The notes: generated by a model from the letters alone, not told the origin. Positions 1-9,110 are shown, counted from the stretch's first letter. The stretch: 64,000 bases of DNA from Pseudomonas jinjuensis (GCF_900103845.1 NZ_FNIJ01000004.1:62001-126000); one strand, 5' to 3'. Numbers and translations: made by a program.

Positions 1-654
1 CTGCTCTACGCCTTCTCCGAGCACTTCATCCTGCCGATCTCCCATGACGAGGTGGTGCACGGCAAGGGCTCGCTGCTCGGCAAGATGCCCGGCGACCGCT
101 GGCAGCAGTTCGCCAACCTGCGCCTGTACCTGTCGTTCATGTGGAGCCATCCGGGCAAGAAACTGCTGTTCATGGGCAGCGAATTCGGCCAGTGGCGCGA
201 GTGGAACCACGACGAGCAGCTCGACTGGTACCTGCTGCGCTACGCCGAACACTTCGGCCTGCAGAGCCTGGTGCGCGACCTCAACGCCCTGTACCGCGCC
301 CAACCCGCGCTGCACGGCTGCGACGAGCGGCCGGAAGGCTTCCAGTGGCTGATCGGCGACGACCAGCGCAACAGCGTGTTCGCCTGGCTGCGCCACAGCG
401 CCGGCCAGCCGCCGGTGCTGGTGGTCCTCAACTTCACCCCGGTGCCGCGCAACGGCTACCGCATCGGCGTGCCGACGGCCGGTACCTGGCAGGTGCTGCT
501 CAACAGCGACAGCGAGGCGTATGCGGGATCGGGCGCCGGCAGCCAGGGTGCGCTGGAAACCACCGCCGACGCCGCCCACGGCCAGCCGCATTCGCTGCTG
601 CTCGACGTGCCGCCGCTGGGGGCGTTGTGGATTGCGCCGGCGCGTGGGAATTGA
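1..654 (+). CDS. glgB: 1,4-alpha-glucan branching enzyme, C-terminal part (5' end outside window)
   Basis: GlgB transfers alpha-1,4 chains to alpha-1,6 branch points in glycogen, in the cytoplasm. The open frame enters at base 1 and gives 217 residues. It opens with the GH13 region IV block [16 protein letters not shown], which is diagnostic for branching enzymes, followed by the [20 protein letters not shown] segment and the C-terminal beta-sandwich. In P. aeruginosa glgB follows treS and glgE, so those are expected to the left. The neighbouring glgA/glgX operon fits a glycogen/trehalose region. No terminator is visible; a palindromic repeat follows the stop directly. Confidence 0.96.
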   Translation: MLYAFSEHFILPISHDEVVHGKGSLLGKMPGDRWQQFANLRLYLSFMWSHPGKKLLFMGSEFGQWREWNHDEQLDWYLLRYAEHFGLQSLVRDLNALYRAQPALHGCDERPEGFQWLIGDDQRNSVFAWLRHSAGQPPVLVVLNFTPVPRNGYRIGVPTAGTWQVLLNSDSEAYAGSGAGSQGALETTADAAHGQPHSLLLDVPPLGALWIAPARGN

Positions 655-664
655 TGGCACTGGC

Positions 665-748
665 GTAGGGTGGATCACGCTCCATCGATCCACCATGGCC
701 GCGCATGCGGCCCCGCAATGGTGGATGGAAAAGCGCCATCCACCCTAC
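665..748. repeat. REP-type palindromic pair, GTAGGGTGGA family
   Basis: Outer arms GTAGGGTGGA and TCCACCCTAC (665-674 and 739-748) enclose two inner hairpins with CCACCAT and ATGGTGG ends. The same family occurs at 13975-14045 and 34688-34784. This and the next repeat are all I see between glgB and the LysR gene. Confidence 0.85.
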
Positions 749-791
749 ATTTCCCCGGACACCGAATGTGGCGTAACGGCACGATGCTCTT

Positions 792-847
792 TGTAGGAGC
801 GCGCCATGCGCGCGACAGCACGGTCGCGGGCATGGCCCGCTCCTACA
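792..847. repeat. REP pair, GTAGGAGCGxGCCATGCxCGCGA family
   Basis: Two inverted copies, TGTAGGAGCGCGCCATGCGC and the reverse form ending GGGCATGGCCCGCTCCTACA. The family recurs at 10741, 41920, 55662 and 63019. It lies between two convergent genes, the usual place for Pseudomonas REPs. Confidence 0.85.
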
Positions 848-865
848 GGGGGCGCTCTCGGTAGG

Positions 866-1723
866 TTATTCCTCCGCCAACTCCAGAAACGCACTCACCA
901 CCCGCAACCCCCGGTGCCGCTCCAGGCAGCCAATCATGTGCCGGTTCACCAGCCCGTCGCCCACCAGCGGCACCGCGTGCACGCGGGGATCGCGGCTGAC
1001 TTCCAGCGAGGAGACGATGCCGATCCCGAGTTCCGAAGCCACCGCCTCGGTCACCGCCTCGCGGCTGTCCAGTTCCAGCAGCACGCGGGGCTGCACGTCC
1101 TGAGCGGTGCAGGCGCTGTCGAAGGTGCGGCGGGTGATGGAGTCCGGCTCGCGCAGCACCATGATCTGCTCGTTCAGCTCCGCCAGGGCGATGTCCTGCC
1201 GGTCCGCCCAAGGGTGGCCGTCCGGCAGCAGGGCGCAGATGCGCGATTCGATCAGGTCACGCAGATACAGCCCGTTGCGCGGCTCCACCTCGGTCACCAC
1301 GGCGATATCGACATGCTCGCTGAGCAGCGCTCCCAGGGTTTCCTGGGCGTTGCCCAGGCGCAGGTTCACCGTGATGCCGGGATAGCGCTCGCGCAGCCGG
1401 GCGAGCATCGGCATCACCAGGTGCGGGCCGTCGGCGGCGACCTCGATGCGTCCGCTGACCAACTGGCGGCTGGCGTCCAGCAGCGCCTCGGCTTCTTCCT
1501 CCAGGGCGAACAGCGTGCGGCTGATCGCGGCCAGGCGCCGGCCTTCCTCGGTCAGCTCGACGCTGCGCGCGGTGCGGCGGAACAGGCTGACCTGGTAGTA
1601 CTCCTCGAGCGCCTTGATGTGCCCGGTCACCGCCGGCTGGCTGATGAACAGCCGCTCTGCGGCGCGGGTGAAGCTGCGTTCGCGGGCGACGGCGTCGAAG
1701 GCGCGCAACTGGAAGAGGTTCAT
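866..1723 (-). CDS. LysR-family regulator, probable activator of phnWX
   Basis: 285 residues, normal LysR length. The N-terminal winged helix-turn-helix (about residues 1-60, with the RSFTRAAERLFISQPAVTGH recognition segment) is followed by a LysR substrate-binding domain (about 90-285). It is divergent from phnW with a 148 bp shared gap, the arrangement also known for PA1309-PA1310-PA1311 in PAO1. I infer that it senses 2-aminoethylphosphonate or its aldehyde and controls phnWX. I could not define a convincing operator in the gap. Confidence 0.88.
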   Translation of the reverse strand: MNLFQLRAFDAVARERSFTRAAERLFISQPAVTGHIKALEEYYQVSLFRRTARSVELTEEGRRLAAISRTLFALEEEAEALLDASRQLVSGRIEVAADGPHLVMPMLARLRERYPGITVNLRLGNAQETLGALLSEHVDIAVVTEVEPRNGLYLRDLIESRICALLPDGHPWADRQDIALAELNEQIMVLREPDSITRRTFDSACTAQDVQPRVLLELDSREAVTEAVASELGIGIVSSLEVSRDPRVHAVPLVGDGLVNRHMIGCLERHRGLRVVSAFLELAEE

Positions 1724-1871
1724 GACCTATATGTCCCACTTATGGCTAGCATCATGACAAACAATTTGAACGATAGATGGCCGGACGGCAAGTTATGCCC
1801 AAGCCGCGAGCGAACCTGGTTTCGCGGCGCAACAAGAACCCGCCTGACGTTCCCCTGTAGAGGAATCGAGC

Positions 1872-2987
1872 ATGAGCACCGCCGAGCGCGCCCCCATCCT
1901 GCTGACCCCCGGTCCCCTGACCACTTCCCCCCGCACCCGCCGTGCGATGCTGGTCGACTGGGGTTCCTGGGACAACGACTTCAACCAGCTGACCGCCGAT
2001 GTCTGCGCCCGTCTGCTGGCGATCATCCACGGCGAGGAGACCCACACCTGCGTACCGCTGCAGGGTAGCGGCACCTTCTCCGTGGAAGCCGCGGTCGGCA
2101 CCCTGGTGCCGCGCGACGGCAAGGTCCTGGTGCTGATCAACGGCGCCTATGGCAAGCGCCTGGCGAAGATCTGCCAGGTCATCGGCCGCGAGTTCAGCAC
2201 CTTCGAAACCGCCGAGGACGTGCCGACCACTCCCGAGGACGTCGACCGCCTGTTGAAAGCCGATCCGACCGTCACCCACGTCGCGCTGATCCACTGCGAA
2301 ACCAGCACCGGCATCCTCAACCCGCTGGAAGAGATCGCCAAGGTCATCGAATCCCACGGCAAGCGGCTGATCATCGACGCCATGAGCTCCTTCGGCGCGC
2401 TGGAAATCGACGCCCGCCGGATTCCCTTCGACGCGCTGATCGCCGCCTCCGGCAAGTGCCTGGAAGGCGTGCCCGGCATGGGCTTCGTCTTCGCCCGGAC
2501 CAGCTCGCTGCAGGCCAGCGCCGGCAACTGCCACTCCCTGTCCATGGACCTGCAGGACCAGCAGGCCTACATGGCCAAGACCGGCCAGTGGCGCTTCACC
2601 CCGCCGACCCACGTGGTTGCCGCGCTGCACGAGGCGCTGACCCAGTACGCGGAAGAGGGCGGCCTCGAAGCCCGGCACAAGCGCTACGCACAGAACTGCC
2701 AGACGCTGCTGAGCGAGATGGGCAAGCTCGGCTTCCGCAGCTTCCTGCCGGCGGAAATCCAGGCACCGATCATCGTCACCTTCCACGCCCCGCGCGACCC
2801 GCGCTACAGCTTCACCGACTTCTACAACCGGGTCCGCGACAAGGGCTACATCCTCTATCCGGGCAAGCTGACCCAGGTGGAAACCTTCCGTGTCGGCTGC
2901 ATCGGCCAGGTCGACGCCAACGGCATGCGCGAAGCGGTGGCGGCCATCGCCGAGACGCTGCGTGAAATGGAAGTCTTCGAAATCTGA
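1872..2987 (+). CDS. phnW: 2-aminoethylphosphonate--pyruvate transaminase
   Basis: PLP-dependent class V aminotransferase of 371 residues, the family's usual length. It converts 2-aminoethylphosphonate and pyruvate to phosphonoacetaldehyde and alanine. The start region has [10 protein letters not shown], typical of PhnW, and the PLP lysine is K195 in [19 protein letters not shown] motif precedes ATG 1872. phnX follows after 36 bp, giving a two-gene degradative operon for the commonest natural phosphonate. Confidence 0.96.
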   Translation: MSTAERAPILLTPGPLTTSPRTRRAMLVDWGSWDNDFNQLTADVCARLLAIIHGEETHTCVPLQGSGTFSVEAAVGTLVPRDGKVLVLINGAYGKRLAKICQVIGREFSTFETAEDVPTTPEDVDRLLKADPTVTHVALIHCETSTGILNPLEEIAKVIESHGKRLIIDAMSSFGALEIDARRIPFDALIAASGKCLEGVPGMGFVFARTSSLQASAGNCHSLSMDLQDQQAYMAKTGQWRFTPPTHVVAALHEALTQYAEEGGLEARHKRYAQNCQTLLSEMGKLGFRSFLPAEIQAPIIVTFHAPRDPRYSFTDFYNRVRDKGYILYPGKLTQVETFRVGCIGQVDANGMREAVAAIAETLREMEVFEI

Positions 2988-3023
2988 CCGGCTGTGCAGC
3001 CACTCACGAAAGGATAAAGACCG

Positions 3024-3851
3024 ATGAACTACAACCAACCGCAACAGCTGCAAGCCGTGGTCCTCGACTGGGCCGGTACCGTGGTCGACTTCGGCTCCTT
3101 CGCGCCGACCCAGATCTTCGTCGAGGCGTTCGCCGAGTTCGGCGTGCAGGTCAGCCTGGCCGAGGCCCGCGGGCCGATGGGCATGGGCAAGTGGGATCAC
3201 ATCCGCACCCTGCTGGACATCCCGGAGATCGCCGAGCGCTACCGCGCCAAGTTCGGCCGCCTGCCGACCGATGATGACGTCACCGCCATCTACGAACGCT
3301 TCATGCCGCTGCAGATCGAGAAGATCGCCGATCACTCCGCGATCATCCCCGGTGCCCTGGAAGCCATCGGCGAAGTGCGCGAGATGGGCCTGAAGGTCGG
3401 CTCCTGCTCCGGCTACCCGGCGGTGGTGATGGAGAAGGTGGTCAAGCTGGCCGCCACCAAGGGCTACGTCGCCGACCATGTGGTCGCTACCGACGAAGTA
3501 CCCAATGGCCGCCCGCACCCGGCCCAGGCCCTGGCCAACGTGATCGCCCTCGGCATCGACGACGTCGCCGCCTGCGTCAAGGTCGACGACACCTGGCCGG
3601 GCATCCTCGAAGGCCGCCGCGCCGGCATGTGGACCGTGGCCCTGACCTGCTCGGGCAACGCCCTCGGCCTGACCTGGGACGAGTACAAGGCGCTGCCGGC
3701 GGACAAGCTGGAAAGCGAGCGCAAGCGCATCGGCCAGATCTTCGAAGGCTCGCGCCCGCACTACCTGATCGACACCATCGCCGAACTGCCGGCGGTGATC
3801 CGCGACATCAACGCCCGCCTGGCGCGGGGCGAGATGCCGCAGGCGTTCTGA
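3024..3851 (+). CDS. phnX: Phosphonoacetaldehyde hydrolase (phosphonatase)
   Basis: HAD-superfamily enzyme of 275 residues that splits phosphonoacetaldehyde into acetaldehyde and phosphate. D15 in [12 protein letters not shown] is the nucleophile-type aspartate. K56 in [13 protein letters not shown] is the Schiff-base lysine specific to phosphonatases. The late HAD segment [18 protein letters not shown] is intact. It is the second gene of phnWX and ends 19 bp before a strong terminator. Confidence 0.96.
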   Translation: MNYNQPQQLQAVVLDWAGTVVDFGSFAPTQIFVEAFAEFGVQVSLAEARGPMGMGKWDHIRTLLDIPEIAERYRAKFGRLPTDDDVTAIYERFMPLQIEKIADHSAIIPGALEAIGEVREMGLKVGSCSGYPAVVMEKVVKLAATKGYVADHVVATDEVPNGRPHPAQALANVIALGIDDVAACVKVDDTWPGILEGRRAGMWTVALTCSGNALGLTWDEYKALPADKLESERKRIGQIFEGSRPHYLIDTIAELPAVIRDINARLARGEMPQAF

Positions 3852-3869
3852 TCGGACGATGAAGAGAAG

Positions 3870-3900
3870 GCCCGCCGGCGGAAACGCCGGCGGGCTTTTT
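3870..3900 (+). terminator. Rho-independent terminator of phnWX
   Basis: An 11-bp GC-rich stem, GCCCGCCGGCG / CGCCGGCGGGC, with a GAAA tetraloop is followed by TTTTT, 19 bp after the phnX stop. Confidence 0.93.
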
Positions 3901-3902
3901 AT

Positions 3903-4127
3903 CCTTCCCACGCTCCCGTGTGGGAAGGCATCCAAGGAGCTTGTTGAAGTCGCTGGAGCGATCGCGCGGGTGGGGCCACAGGCCGTGGCCGACGCAACTC
4001 ATGCTGACGGCGTTGTTTCCGGCTCATGAGGAATCCTTGCGGCAGGCGCTGGAAGGGACCCTGTAGGAGCGAGCTTGCTCGCGAACAGCCCGGGCACCGA
4101 AGGGTTCGCGAGCAAGCTCGCTCCTAC
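3903..4127. repeat. Palindromes in the phnX to 4326 gap
   Basis: The gap holds an imperfect palindrome CTTCCCAC...GTGGGAAG (about 3905-3928) and, at 4062-4127, a REP pair of the TGTAGGAGCGAGCTTGCTCGCGAA family in inverted orientation. The stretch between them shows no gene. Confidence 0.8.
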
Positions 4128-4194
4128 GAAAAGCGGGTACGGCGCGGGACATCACGGGCAGGGAGCAGCGGGGTGCGCGGCATTTGGCCTCGCC

Positions 4195-4208
4195 TTGATA
4201 ATGATCAA
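4195..4208 (+). promoter_or_regulatory. Perfect Anr/FNR box before the FAD reductase-like gene
   Basis: TTGATAATGATCAA matches the FNR/Anr consensus TTGAT-N4-ATCAA at every defined base. Centred at 4201.5, it would activate a class II promoter starting near 4243 (box at -41.5). A weak -10-like TAGCCT lies at 4231-4236. Confidence 0.85.
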
Positions 4209-4267
4209 ACCGGGCGGCCGACCCCGCTCCTAGCCTGAGTCGAAGTTTCCCTGGCGAGGAAAGCGCG

Positions 4268-4318
4268 ATGCACAGCATGTCCGGCACCCGCACGTTCCAC
4301 CCGCCGACCGGCGCCTGA
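4268..4318 (+). CDS. Possible 16-residue leader peptide
   Basis: ATG 4268 begins MHSMSGTRTFHPPTGA and stops at 4318, seven bases before the ATG of the next gene. GAGGAAAG lies 5-12 bases upstream. The ORF starts about 25 nt after the transcription start predicted from the Anr box. It may couple translation into the reductase-like gene, or it may be chance. I know of no family for it. Confidence 0.3.
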   Translation: MHSMSGTRTFHPPTGA

Positions 4319-4325
4319 GCCCGCC

Positions 4326-5108
4326 ATGAGCGAGCCGACCCCGCGGCGCCTGCATCTGCTGGAACGGCACGAGGAGGGTGCGGACGCCTGGCACTGCAGC
4401 TTCCGCATCGCCTGGCCGCAGGCGCCCGCCCCGCAGGCCATTCCCGGGCAGTTCTTCCTGCTGAGCGTGCCGGGTGCCGGCGAGGCGCCGTTCGCCTATC
4501 TCAGCCTGCCGGACCCGGAAGGTCGCTTCAGCGCGCTGATACCCCGTGGCGGGCCGCTCGGTCCTGTCCTGTCGGTGCTGGAGGAGGGCGCTGCACTGGG
4601 CTATCGCGGCCCGTTCGGCCGGGGCTGGCCGTTGCTGGTGCGCGCCCGGCGCCTGCTCGTCGCCAGCGAAGGACCCGGCCTCGCCGCCCTGGCGGGCGTG
4701 CTGGACGAGGCGCTCGACTGGCACCTGCCTACCCGCCTGCGGGCGATCCACCTTGCGTACCAGGGCGGCGACGTGCTCGGCGAAGCGCGCCGGCGCTGGC
4801 GCAGGGAAATCCCCTTCCTGGAGATAGCCGACGAGGCAGCGTTCCCCGGCCGTCTGCGCGAACTGCTGGCGGATTTCCGGCCTGACGCGCTGTTCTGCAG
4901 CGGCTCCGAACCCTTCATGGGCGCGGTGGCCGGGGAATGCCTGCGGCGGGGCATGGCGCCGGGCAGCATCTGGCTGTGGCTGGAACGGCGCATGCGGTAC
5001 GCGGCCGGCTGCCGCGCGGTCGTCTACGCCAATCCGCTGTGGCTGGACGGCCCGGTCTGCCGCTACGACCGCTATCTGGTGCTACCGGGCACATTCGGCA
5101 CGGCTTGA
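4326..5108 (+). CDS. FAD/NAD(P)H oxidoreductase-like protein with degenerate [2Fe-2S] domain
   Basis: 260 residues. The layout is that of the ferredoxin-NADP reductase group that includes the PyrK/dihydroorotate dehydrogenase electron-transfer subunit and hydrogenase gamma subunits. There is an FAD barrel (about 10-105, with PGQFFLLSVPG and a FAYLS flavin-binding stretch) and a nucleotide-binding half (about 108-215, EGPGLAALAGVL). The family's C-terminal C-x4-C-x2-C-x(n)-C iron-sulfur motif is nearly erased: only C229 and C245 remain, and Y225 sits at the usual first cysteine. No oxidoreductase partner subunit is adjacent. The perfect Anr box upstream points to low-oxygen expression. Its electron partner is unknown. 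Confidence 0.75.
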   Translation: MSEPTPRRLHLLERHEEGADAWHCSFRIAWPQAPAPQAIPGQFFLLSVPGAGEAPFAYLSLPDPEGRFSALIPRGGPLGPVLSVLEEGAALGYRGPFGRGWPLLVRARRLLVASEGPGLAALAGVLDEALDWHLPTRLRAIHLAYQGGDVLGEARRRWRREIPFLEIADEAAFPGRLRELLADFRPDALFCSGSEPFMGAVAGECLRRGMAPGSIWLWLERRMRYAAGCRAVVYANPLWLDGPVCRYDRYLVLPGTFGTA

Positions 5109-5118
5109 TAAAAATCAA
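5105..5118 (+). promoter_or_regulatory. Perfect Anr/FNR box before the universal stress protein gene
   Basis: TTGATAAAAATCAA overlaps the stop codon of the preceding gene. Centred at 5111.5, it predicts a start near 5153, about 100 nt before the usp ATG. The bases after the box (ATCAAACCGGCCGG) resemble those after the other two boxes in this module. Confidence 0.87.
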
Positions 5119-5253
5119 ACCGGCCGGGAAGCCCCGGGAGCAGGCTGGTCGCATGTCGGAAACTTCCTACCGGCAAACGGACCCGGTTGCCTGCAGGCGC
5201 AGACCTGAAGTGCATGGCGGCGGGATGCGCAGCTGATTTTCCGGAGGCCCCAG

Positions 5254-6162
5254 ATGAGCCAGTTCAAACGTCTGCTGCTGATAGCCGATCCCGTCGCGGA
5301 GTCGTCGTCCGCGCTGCAACGCGCCGCCGCGCTGGCCGAGGCGAGCGGCGCCGCCCTGCATATGGTCGTGTTCGGCGGCAATGCCACCACCCCCTGGCGG
5401 CTCGGCGAGCGCTACCTGGTGCAGCTGCGCACCGACTTCGTCCAGCAGCAGAAGGCGCGGCTGGAGGTGGAAGCCGAGAGGCTGCGCGCCAAGGGCATCG
5501 AGGTGACCACCGAGGCGGTGTGGAACGATGCGCCGCTGGCAGACATCCTCCAGCGCGTGCGCGACCTGCACGCCGACCTGCTGATCAAGGACAGCAACCA
5601 CGAACCGGCCCTGCGGCGGGTGTTCGTCACTCCGCTGGACTGGCAACTGCTGCGCGAATGCCCGGTGCCCATGCATCTGGTCAGCTTCGCCGAGCATCCG
5701 CTGCCACGCCGGATCGTCGCCGCCGTCGACCTGTCGCAGCCGGAGGAACTGATCGGCGGCATGAACGAGCGGATCGTCGCCGCCGCCGGAGCGCTGGCCC
5801 GCCAGTGCAAGGCCGAATTGCACCTGCTGCACGCCCACGAACGCTCGGCCGCCTACATGGCCTACGCCGTTGCGCCGCTGGGCTGGAGCGACGAGATGCA
5901 GGAGGACCTGGAGCGCGAGCTGCGCGACAGCTTCGACGAGTTGGCCGAGCAGGGCGGGATTCCGCAGAAGCAGCGGCACATCGTGATCGGCTCGCCGGTC
6001 AGGGCGATCGCCGATTTCGTCGCCCACGAGCGCATGGACGTGGTGGTCATGGGCACGCTGAGCCACAAGGGGCTGGAGAAGATCCTCGGCAGTACCTCCG
6101 AGCAGACCCTGTACCGGATTCCCAGCAGTATCATGACCATCAGGCCGACGACTGCCGTGTGA
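5254..6162 (+). CDS. Tandem-domain universal stress protein
   Basis: 302 residues with two UspA folds (about 1-145 and 150-302). The second carries the ATP-binding signature GTLSHKGLEKILGSTSEQTL. Two-domain Usp proteins under Anr control support survival without oxygen in P. aeruginosa. The Anr box upstream suggests the same role here. GGAGG lies eight bases before ATG 5254. Confidence 0.93.
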   Translation: MSQFKRLLLIADPVAESSSALQRAAALAEASGAALHMVVFGGNATTPWRLGERYLVQLRTDFVQQQKARLEVEAERLRAKGIEVTTEAVWNDAPLADILQRVRDLHADLLIKDSNHEPALRRVFVTPLDWQLLRECPVPMHLVSFAEHPLPRRIVAAVDLSQPEELIGGMNERIVAAAGALARQCKAELHLLHAHERSAAYMAYAVAPLGWSDEMQEDLERELRDSFDELAEQGGIPQKQRHIVIGSPVRAIADFVAHERMDVVVMGTLSHKGLEKILGSTSEQTLYRIPSSIMTIRPTTAV

Positions 6163-6262
6163 GCCGCCGGCGGGCGCCGCCGTTCCATCATTCGAGCCGT
6201 GCCTGCGGCGCGGGTGGAGCGGCGGCTGGCTGCGAGCGAATCACGTCTGCGAGGGCCGCCAG

Positions 6263-6976
6263 ATGACCCGGATACATGGCCTGGAACTTCCCATCGTCGA
6301 CCGTTCCGCCGCCGGCAAGGCCCTGGCGCAACTGCTGGAGGCCTACCGCGGCCGCGCCGACGTCATCGCCCTCGCCCTGCCGCGCGGCGGGGTGCCGGTC
6401 GCCTATGAAATCGCCACCGAACTGGCCGTGCGCCTGGACCTGATGCTGGTGCGCAAGCTCGGCGTGCCGGCGTATCCGGAGCTGGCCATGGGCGCCATCG
6501 CCAGCGGTGGCGTGCGGGTGCTGAACGAGGACGTGGTGCACATGCACGGCATCGGCGAACGCACCATCGAGTCGGTGGCGCGCAAGGAAAACGCCGAACT
6601 GCAGCGCCGCGAACTCGCCTACCGGGGCGAGCGGCCGGCGCCGGAACTGCGCGGCCAGCAGGTGATCCTGGTCGACGACGGCCTGGCCACCGGCGCGACC
6701 ATGCGCTCGGCGGTGCAGGCGGTACGCCAGCAGGCGCCGGCGCGGATCGTCGTCGCCGTGCCGGTGGCGCCGCCGGATACCGTGGCGGTCCTGCGCGGCG
6801 AGGTGGACGAGGTGGTCTGCCCGTTCACCCCGGAGCTGTTCATGGCGATCGGCCGCTGGTACCTGGACTTTTCCCAGACCTCGGACCGGGAAGTGGTGGA
6901 CCTCCTGCAACGCGCCTGGCAACGGGAAAAGGAACACAAGATGAACGGCAGCGGCCGTACTGGAGATGCCTCATGA
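6263..6976 (+). CDS. Type I phosphoribosyltransferase-domain protein
   Basis: 237 residues. The N-terminal half has ALPRGGVPVAYEIA and LDLMLVRKLGVPAYPE. The PRPP-binding loop is VILVDDGLATGATM. This group is common in stress clusters next to Usp and hydrolase genes and is sometimes fused to a dienelactone-hydrolase-like domain. Here that domain is a separate gene overlapping by 4 bp (ATGA). The substrate base is not known. It probably shares the Anr-driven transcript from 5105, since the 100 bp gap has no Anr box of its own. Confidence 0.87.
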   Translation: MTRIHGLELPIVDRSAAGKALAQLLEAYRGRADVIALALPRGGVPVAYEIATELAVRLDLMLVRKLGVPAYPELAMGAIASGGVRVLNEDVVHMHGIGERTIESVARKENAELQRRELAYRGERPAPELRGQQVILVDDGLATGATMRSAVQAVRQQAPARIVVAVPVAPPDTVAVLRGEVDEVVCPFTPELFMAIGRWYLDFSQTSDREVVDLLQRAWQREKEHKMNGSGRTGDAS

Positions 6977-7632
6977 CCTTTCTGCAAGACCAGCACCTGG
7001 ACCTGGGCACGGTGCAACTGGGCGCCGACCTGCTTCTGCCGGACGATCCGCTGGGGCTGGTGGTGTTCGTCCACGGCAGCGGCAGCAGCCGCCAGAGCCC
7101 GCGCAACCGGCAGGTGGCGCGCTACTTCGGCGAGCGACGGCTGGCGACCCTGCTGTTCGACCTGCTCACCGAGGAGGAGCAGCGGGTGGACAACGTGTCC
7201 CGCGAGCTGCGCTTCAACATCCCGCTGCTGAGCCAACGGCTGGTCGCGGTGATCGACCGGATCGATGACGACGCGGGACTGCACGGTCTGCACCTCGGCC
7301 TGTTCGGCGCCAGCACCGGCGCGGCCGCGGCCCTGCTGGGCGCGGTGGAGCGCCCGCAGCGGGTGTGGGCGGTGGTCTGCCGCGGCGGGCGCAGCGACCT
7401 TGCCGGAGAGGCGCTGTCGCGGGTGGCGGCGCCGACCCTGCAGATCGTCGGCGGCGACGATCCGCTGGTGCTGAAGCTGAACCGCCAGGCCAGCCAGGCG
7501 CTGCACTGCGAACAGCGGCTGGAGGTGGTCGAGGGCGCCACCCACCTGTTCGAGGAACCCGGAAAAATGGAGGAGGTGGCGCGGCTGTCGGCCGACTGGT
7601 TCTGCCGCTGGCTGGCCGCGCCGGCGTCCTGA
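6973..7632 (+). CDS. Alpha/beta hydrolase, dienelactone-hydrolase-like
   Basis: 219 residues of alpha/beta hydrolase fold: VFVHGSGSSRQSPRN oxyanion region, nucleophile elbow GASTG (serine in LFGASTGAAAAL), acidic residue in GGDDPLV and histidine in GATHLFEEPG. Its ATG overlaps the stop of the phosphoribosyltransferase, so the two are translationally coupled. The natural substrate is unknown. Confidence 0.87.
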   Translation: MTFLQDQHLDLGTVQLGADLLLPDDPLGLVVFVHGSGSSRQSPRNRQVARYFGERRLATLLFDLLTEEEQRVDNVSRELRFNIPLLSQRLVAVIDRIDDDAGLHGLHLGLFGASTGAAAALLGAVERPQRVWAVVCRGGRSDLAGEALSRVAAPTLQIVGGDDPLVLKLNRQASQALHCEQRLEVVEGATHLFEEPGKMEEVARLSADWFCRWLAAPAS

Positions 7633-7640
7633 GCCGCGCC

Positions 7641-8219
7641 TCAGTCGCGTTGCCGGCCGTGGCGCAGCAGGTCGATGCGGAACTCCGGCTCGTAGGGCGG
7701 CACGTTGCATTCGACGACGTCGTCGGGCGCCACCTGCAGGCTGACGCCGACGATGCCGGCGTGCACCGGCTGCCGGCACACCCGCCGGTCCACCAGCACG
7801 GCGGCATGCACGTCGCGGGCGCCGAGCTGCGCCAGGTAGGCGCAGGTGCGCAGCAGCGAATGCCCTTCGTAGAGCACGTCGTCGACCACCAGCAGGGTGG
7901 TTCCGGAGAGATCGAGGCCGGCCAGCTCGCTGCTTTCGGTGAGCGCGGTTTGCGGATGCAGCAGGCGGAGGTCGTCGGCGTAGCGTTTCACCTTCAGCGC
8001 GTGGACCGGCAGTTCCTCGCGCCCGCAATGGCGCACCAGGTGCTGCTGCAGCATGCGCGCCAGCGGTTCGCCGCGGCGGAGGATGCCGACCAGCGCGCTG
8101 CGGCCCGCCGGCAGGAGGACGTCGGCGCGCCGCGCCATGGCCTGCAGCACGGCGTCCAGCTCCGCGGCGTCGTACAGGCAGAGGCGCTGCGCGTTCGGCA
8201 TGGTCGAGGGATCAGGCAT
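7641..8219 (-). CDS. PyrR-like phosphoribosyltransferase
   Basis: 192 residues. The PRPP motif LLVVDDVLYEGHS and the following VLVDRRVCRQPVHAG resemble PyrR / uracil phosphoribosyltransferase. It overlaps the stop of the FNR paralogue by 8 bp, so it is probably coupled to it. An internal ATG at 8201 is an alternative start. With pncB and the 6263 gene it makes three PRPP-using proteins in one oxygen-response module. Whether it regulates or salvages is not known. Confidence 0.8.
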   Translation of the reverse strand: MPDPSTMPNAQRLCLYDAAELDAVLQAMARRADVLLPAGRSALVGILRRGEPLARMLQQHLVRHCGREELPVHALKVKRYADDLRLLHPQTALTESSELAGLDLSGTTLLVVDDVLYEGHSLLRTCAYLAQLGARDVHAAVLVDRRVCRQPVHAGIVGVSLQVAPDDVVECNVPPYEPEFRIDLLRHGRQRD

Positions 8220-8991
8220 TGCTGCCGGCCAGCTGGCACAGGCCGTTCCAGTCGAGGATGCGGACTTCGCGGCCGGCGCTGTCGATCACGCCCAACTGAC
8301 GGTAGCGGCTGAACAGGCGGCTGACCGTCTCGGTGGTCAGGCCCAGGTAGTTGCCGATCTCGCTGCGCCCCATCGGCAGGATGAAGTTCACCGCGGACAG
8401 CCCGCGCCTGCTGTAGCGCGCCGACAGGTTGAGGAGGAAAGCCGCCAGACGCTGCTCGGAATTGCCGCGGGTGAAGCTGAGGTGTTCCTGTTCGGTATGG
8501 ATTTCCCGGCTCAGGGCGTGGAGCAGCTGCTTGCGCAGGTTCGGAATGGAGCCGGACAGTTCTTCCAGCTGCGGCAGCGGAATGCTGCAGACCAGCGAGG
8601 TTTCCATGGCCAGGGCATAGCTGGGGAAGACCTTGGCGCTGAGGGCGTCGAGCCCCACCAGTTCGCCGGGCAGGTGGAAGGCGGTGATCTGTTCGCCGCC
8701 GTCCTGGTCCAGCAGGTAGGTCTTGAGCGAGCCGGAGCGCAGCGCATAGATGTGCTCCACCGGCTCGCCGGCGCGGAACAGGTACTCGGCGCGCTGCAGC
8801 GGGCGGCTGCGGCGGATGATGCCGTCGAGCTGGGCGATTTCGTCGTCCTGCAGGCTGTCCGGCAGGCACAGGCGGCTCAGGCTGCAGTCCTGGCAGCGTA
8901 CGCGCGACTTGGTCGATGACCCGGGTGGGCAGGGGGGAGCGATTCCTGACATCGGCGAGCATCCAGCCAGGGGGCTGCGGAACGTCTCCAC
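8212..8991 (-). CDS. FNR/Anr-family [4Fe-4S] oxygen-sensing regulator (Anr paralogue)
   Basis: 259 residues from a GTG start (ATG 8952 would give 246). Cysteines C33, C36 and C42 follow the FNR spacing C-x2-C-x5-C. C135 lies 93 residues further on, exactly as in E. coli FNR (C29 to C122). The C-terminal recognition helix GNYLGLTTETVSRL keeps the E..SR residues that read TTGAT. It should therefore bind the three perfect boxes in this module when oxygen is absent. The sequence differs clearly from canonical Anr, so it is probably a second, local copy. It is transcribed with the PyrR-like gene. Confidence 0.92.
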   Translation of the reverse strand: METFRSPLAGCSPMSGIAPPCPPGSSTKSRVRCQDCSLSRLCLPDSLQDDEIAQLDGIIRRSRPLQRAEYLFRAGEPVEHIYALRSGSLKTYLLDQDGGEQITAFHLPGELVGLDALSAKVFPSYALAMETSLVCSIPLPQLEELSGSIPNLRKQLLHALSREIHTEQEHLSFTRGNSEQRLAAFLLNLSARYSRRGLSAVNFILPMGRSEIGNYLGLTTETVSRLFSRYRQLGVIDSAGREVRILDWNGLCQLAGSNA

Positions 8992-9110
8992 AGTATAGGT
9001 AGTCTCCCTGTTCTGTCCGACACGTCCTTCGGCGGATTGCTTTCCCTTTCGTCAGAAACGCCGTCTGGCCATATCCGGATGGCATTCGCTCACGCGCCAG
9101 GCGCTTCTGT

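Noticed and set aside
1724-1871. Sigma-70 promoter or LysR box for phnW
   Set aside because: TTGAAC at 1766 has no -10 element at 16-18 bp, and no clear T-N11-A palindrome could be chosen among several weak ones.
5153-5236. 27-codon ORF before the universal stress protein gene
   Set aside because: Its ATG coincides with the transcription start predicted from the Anr box, so there would be no leader for ribosome binding.
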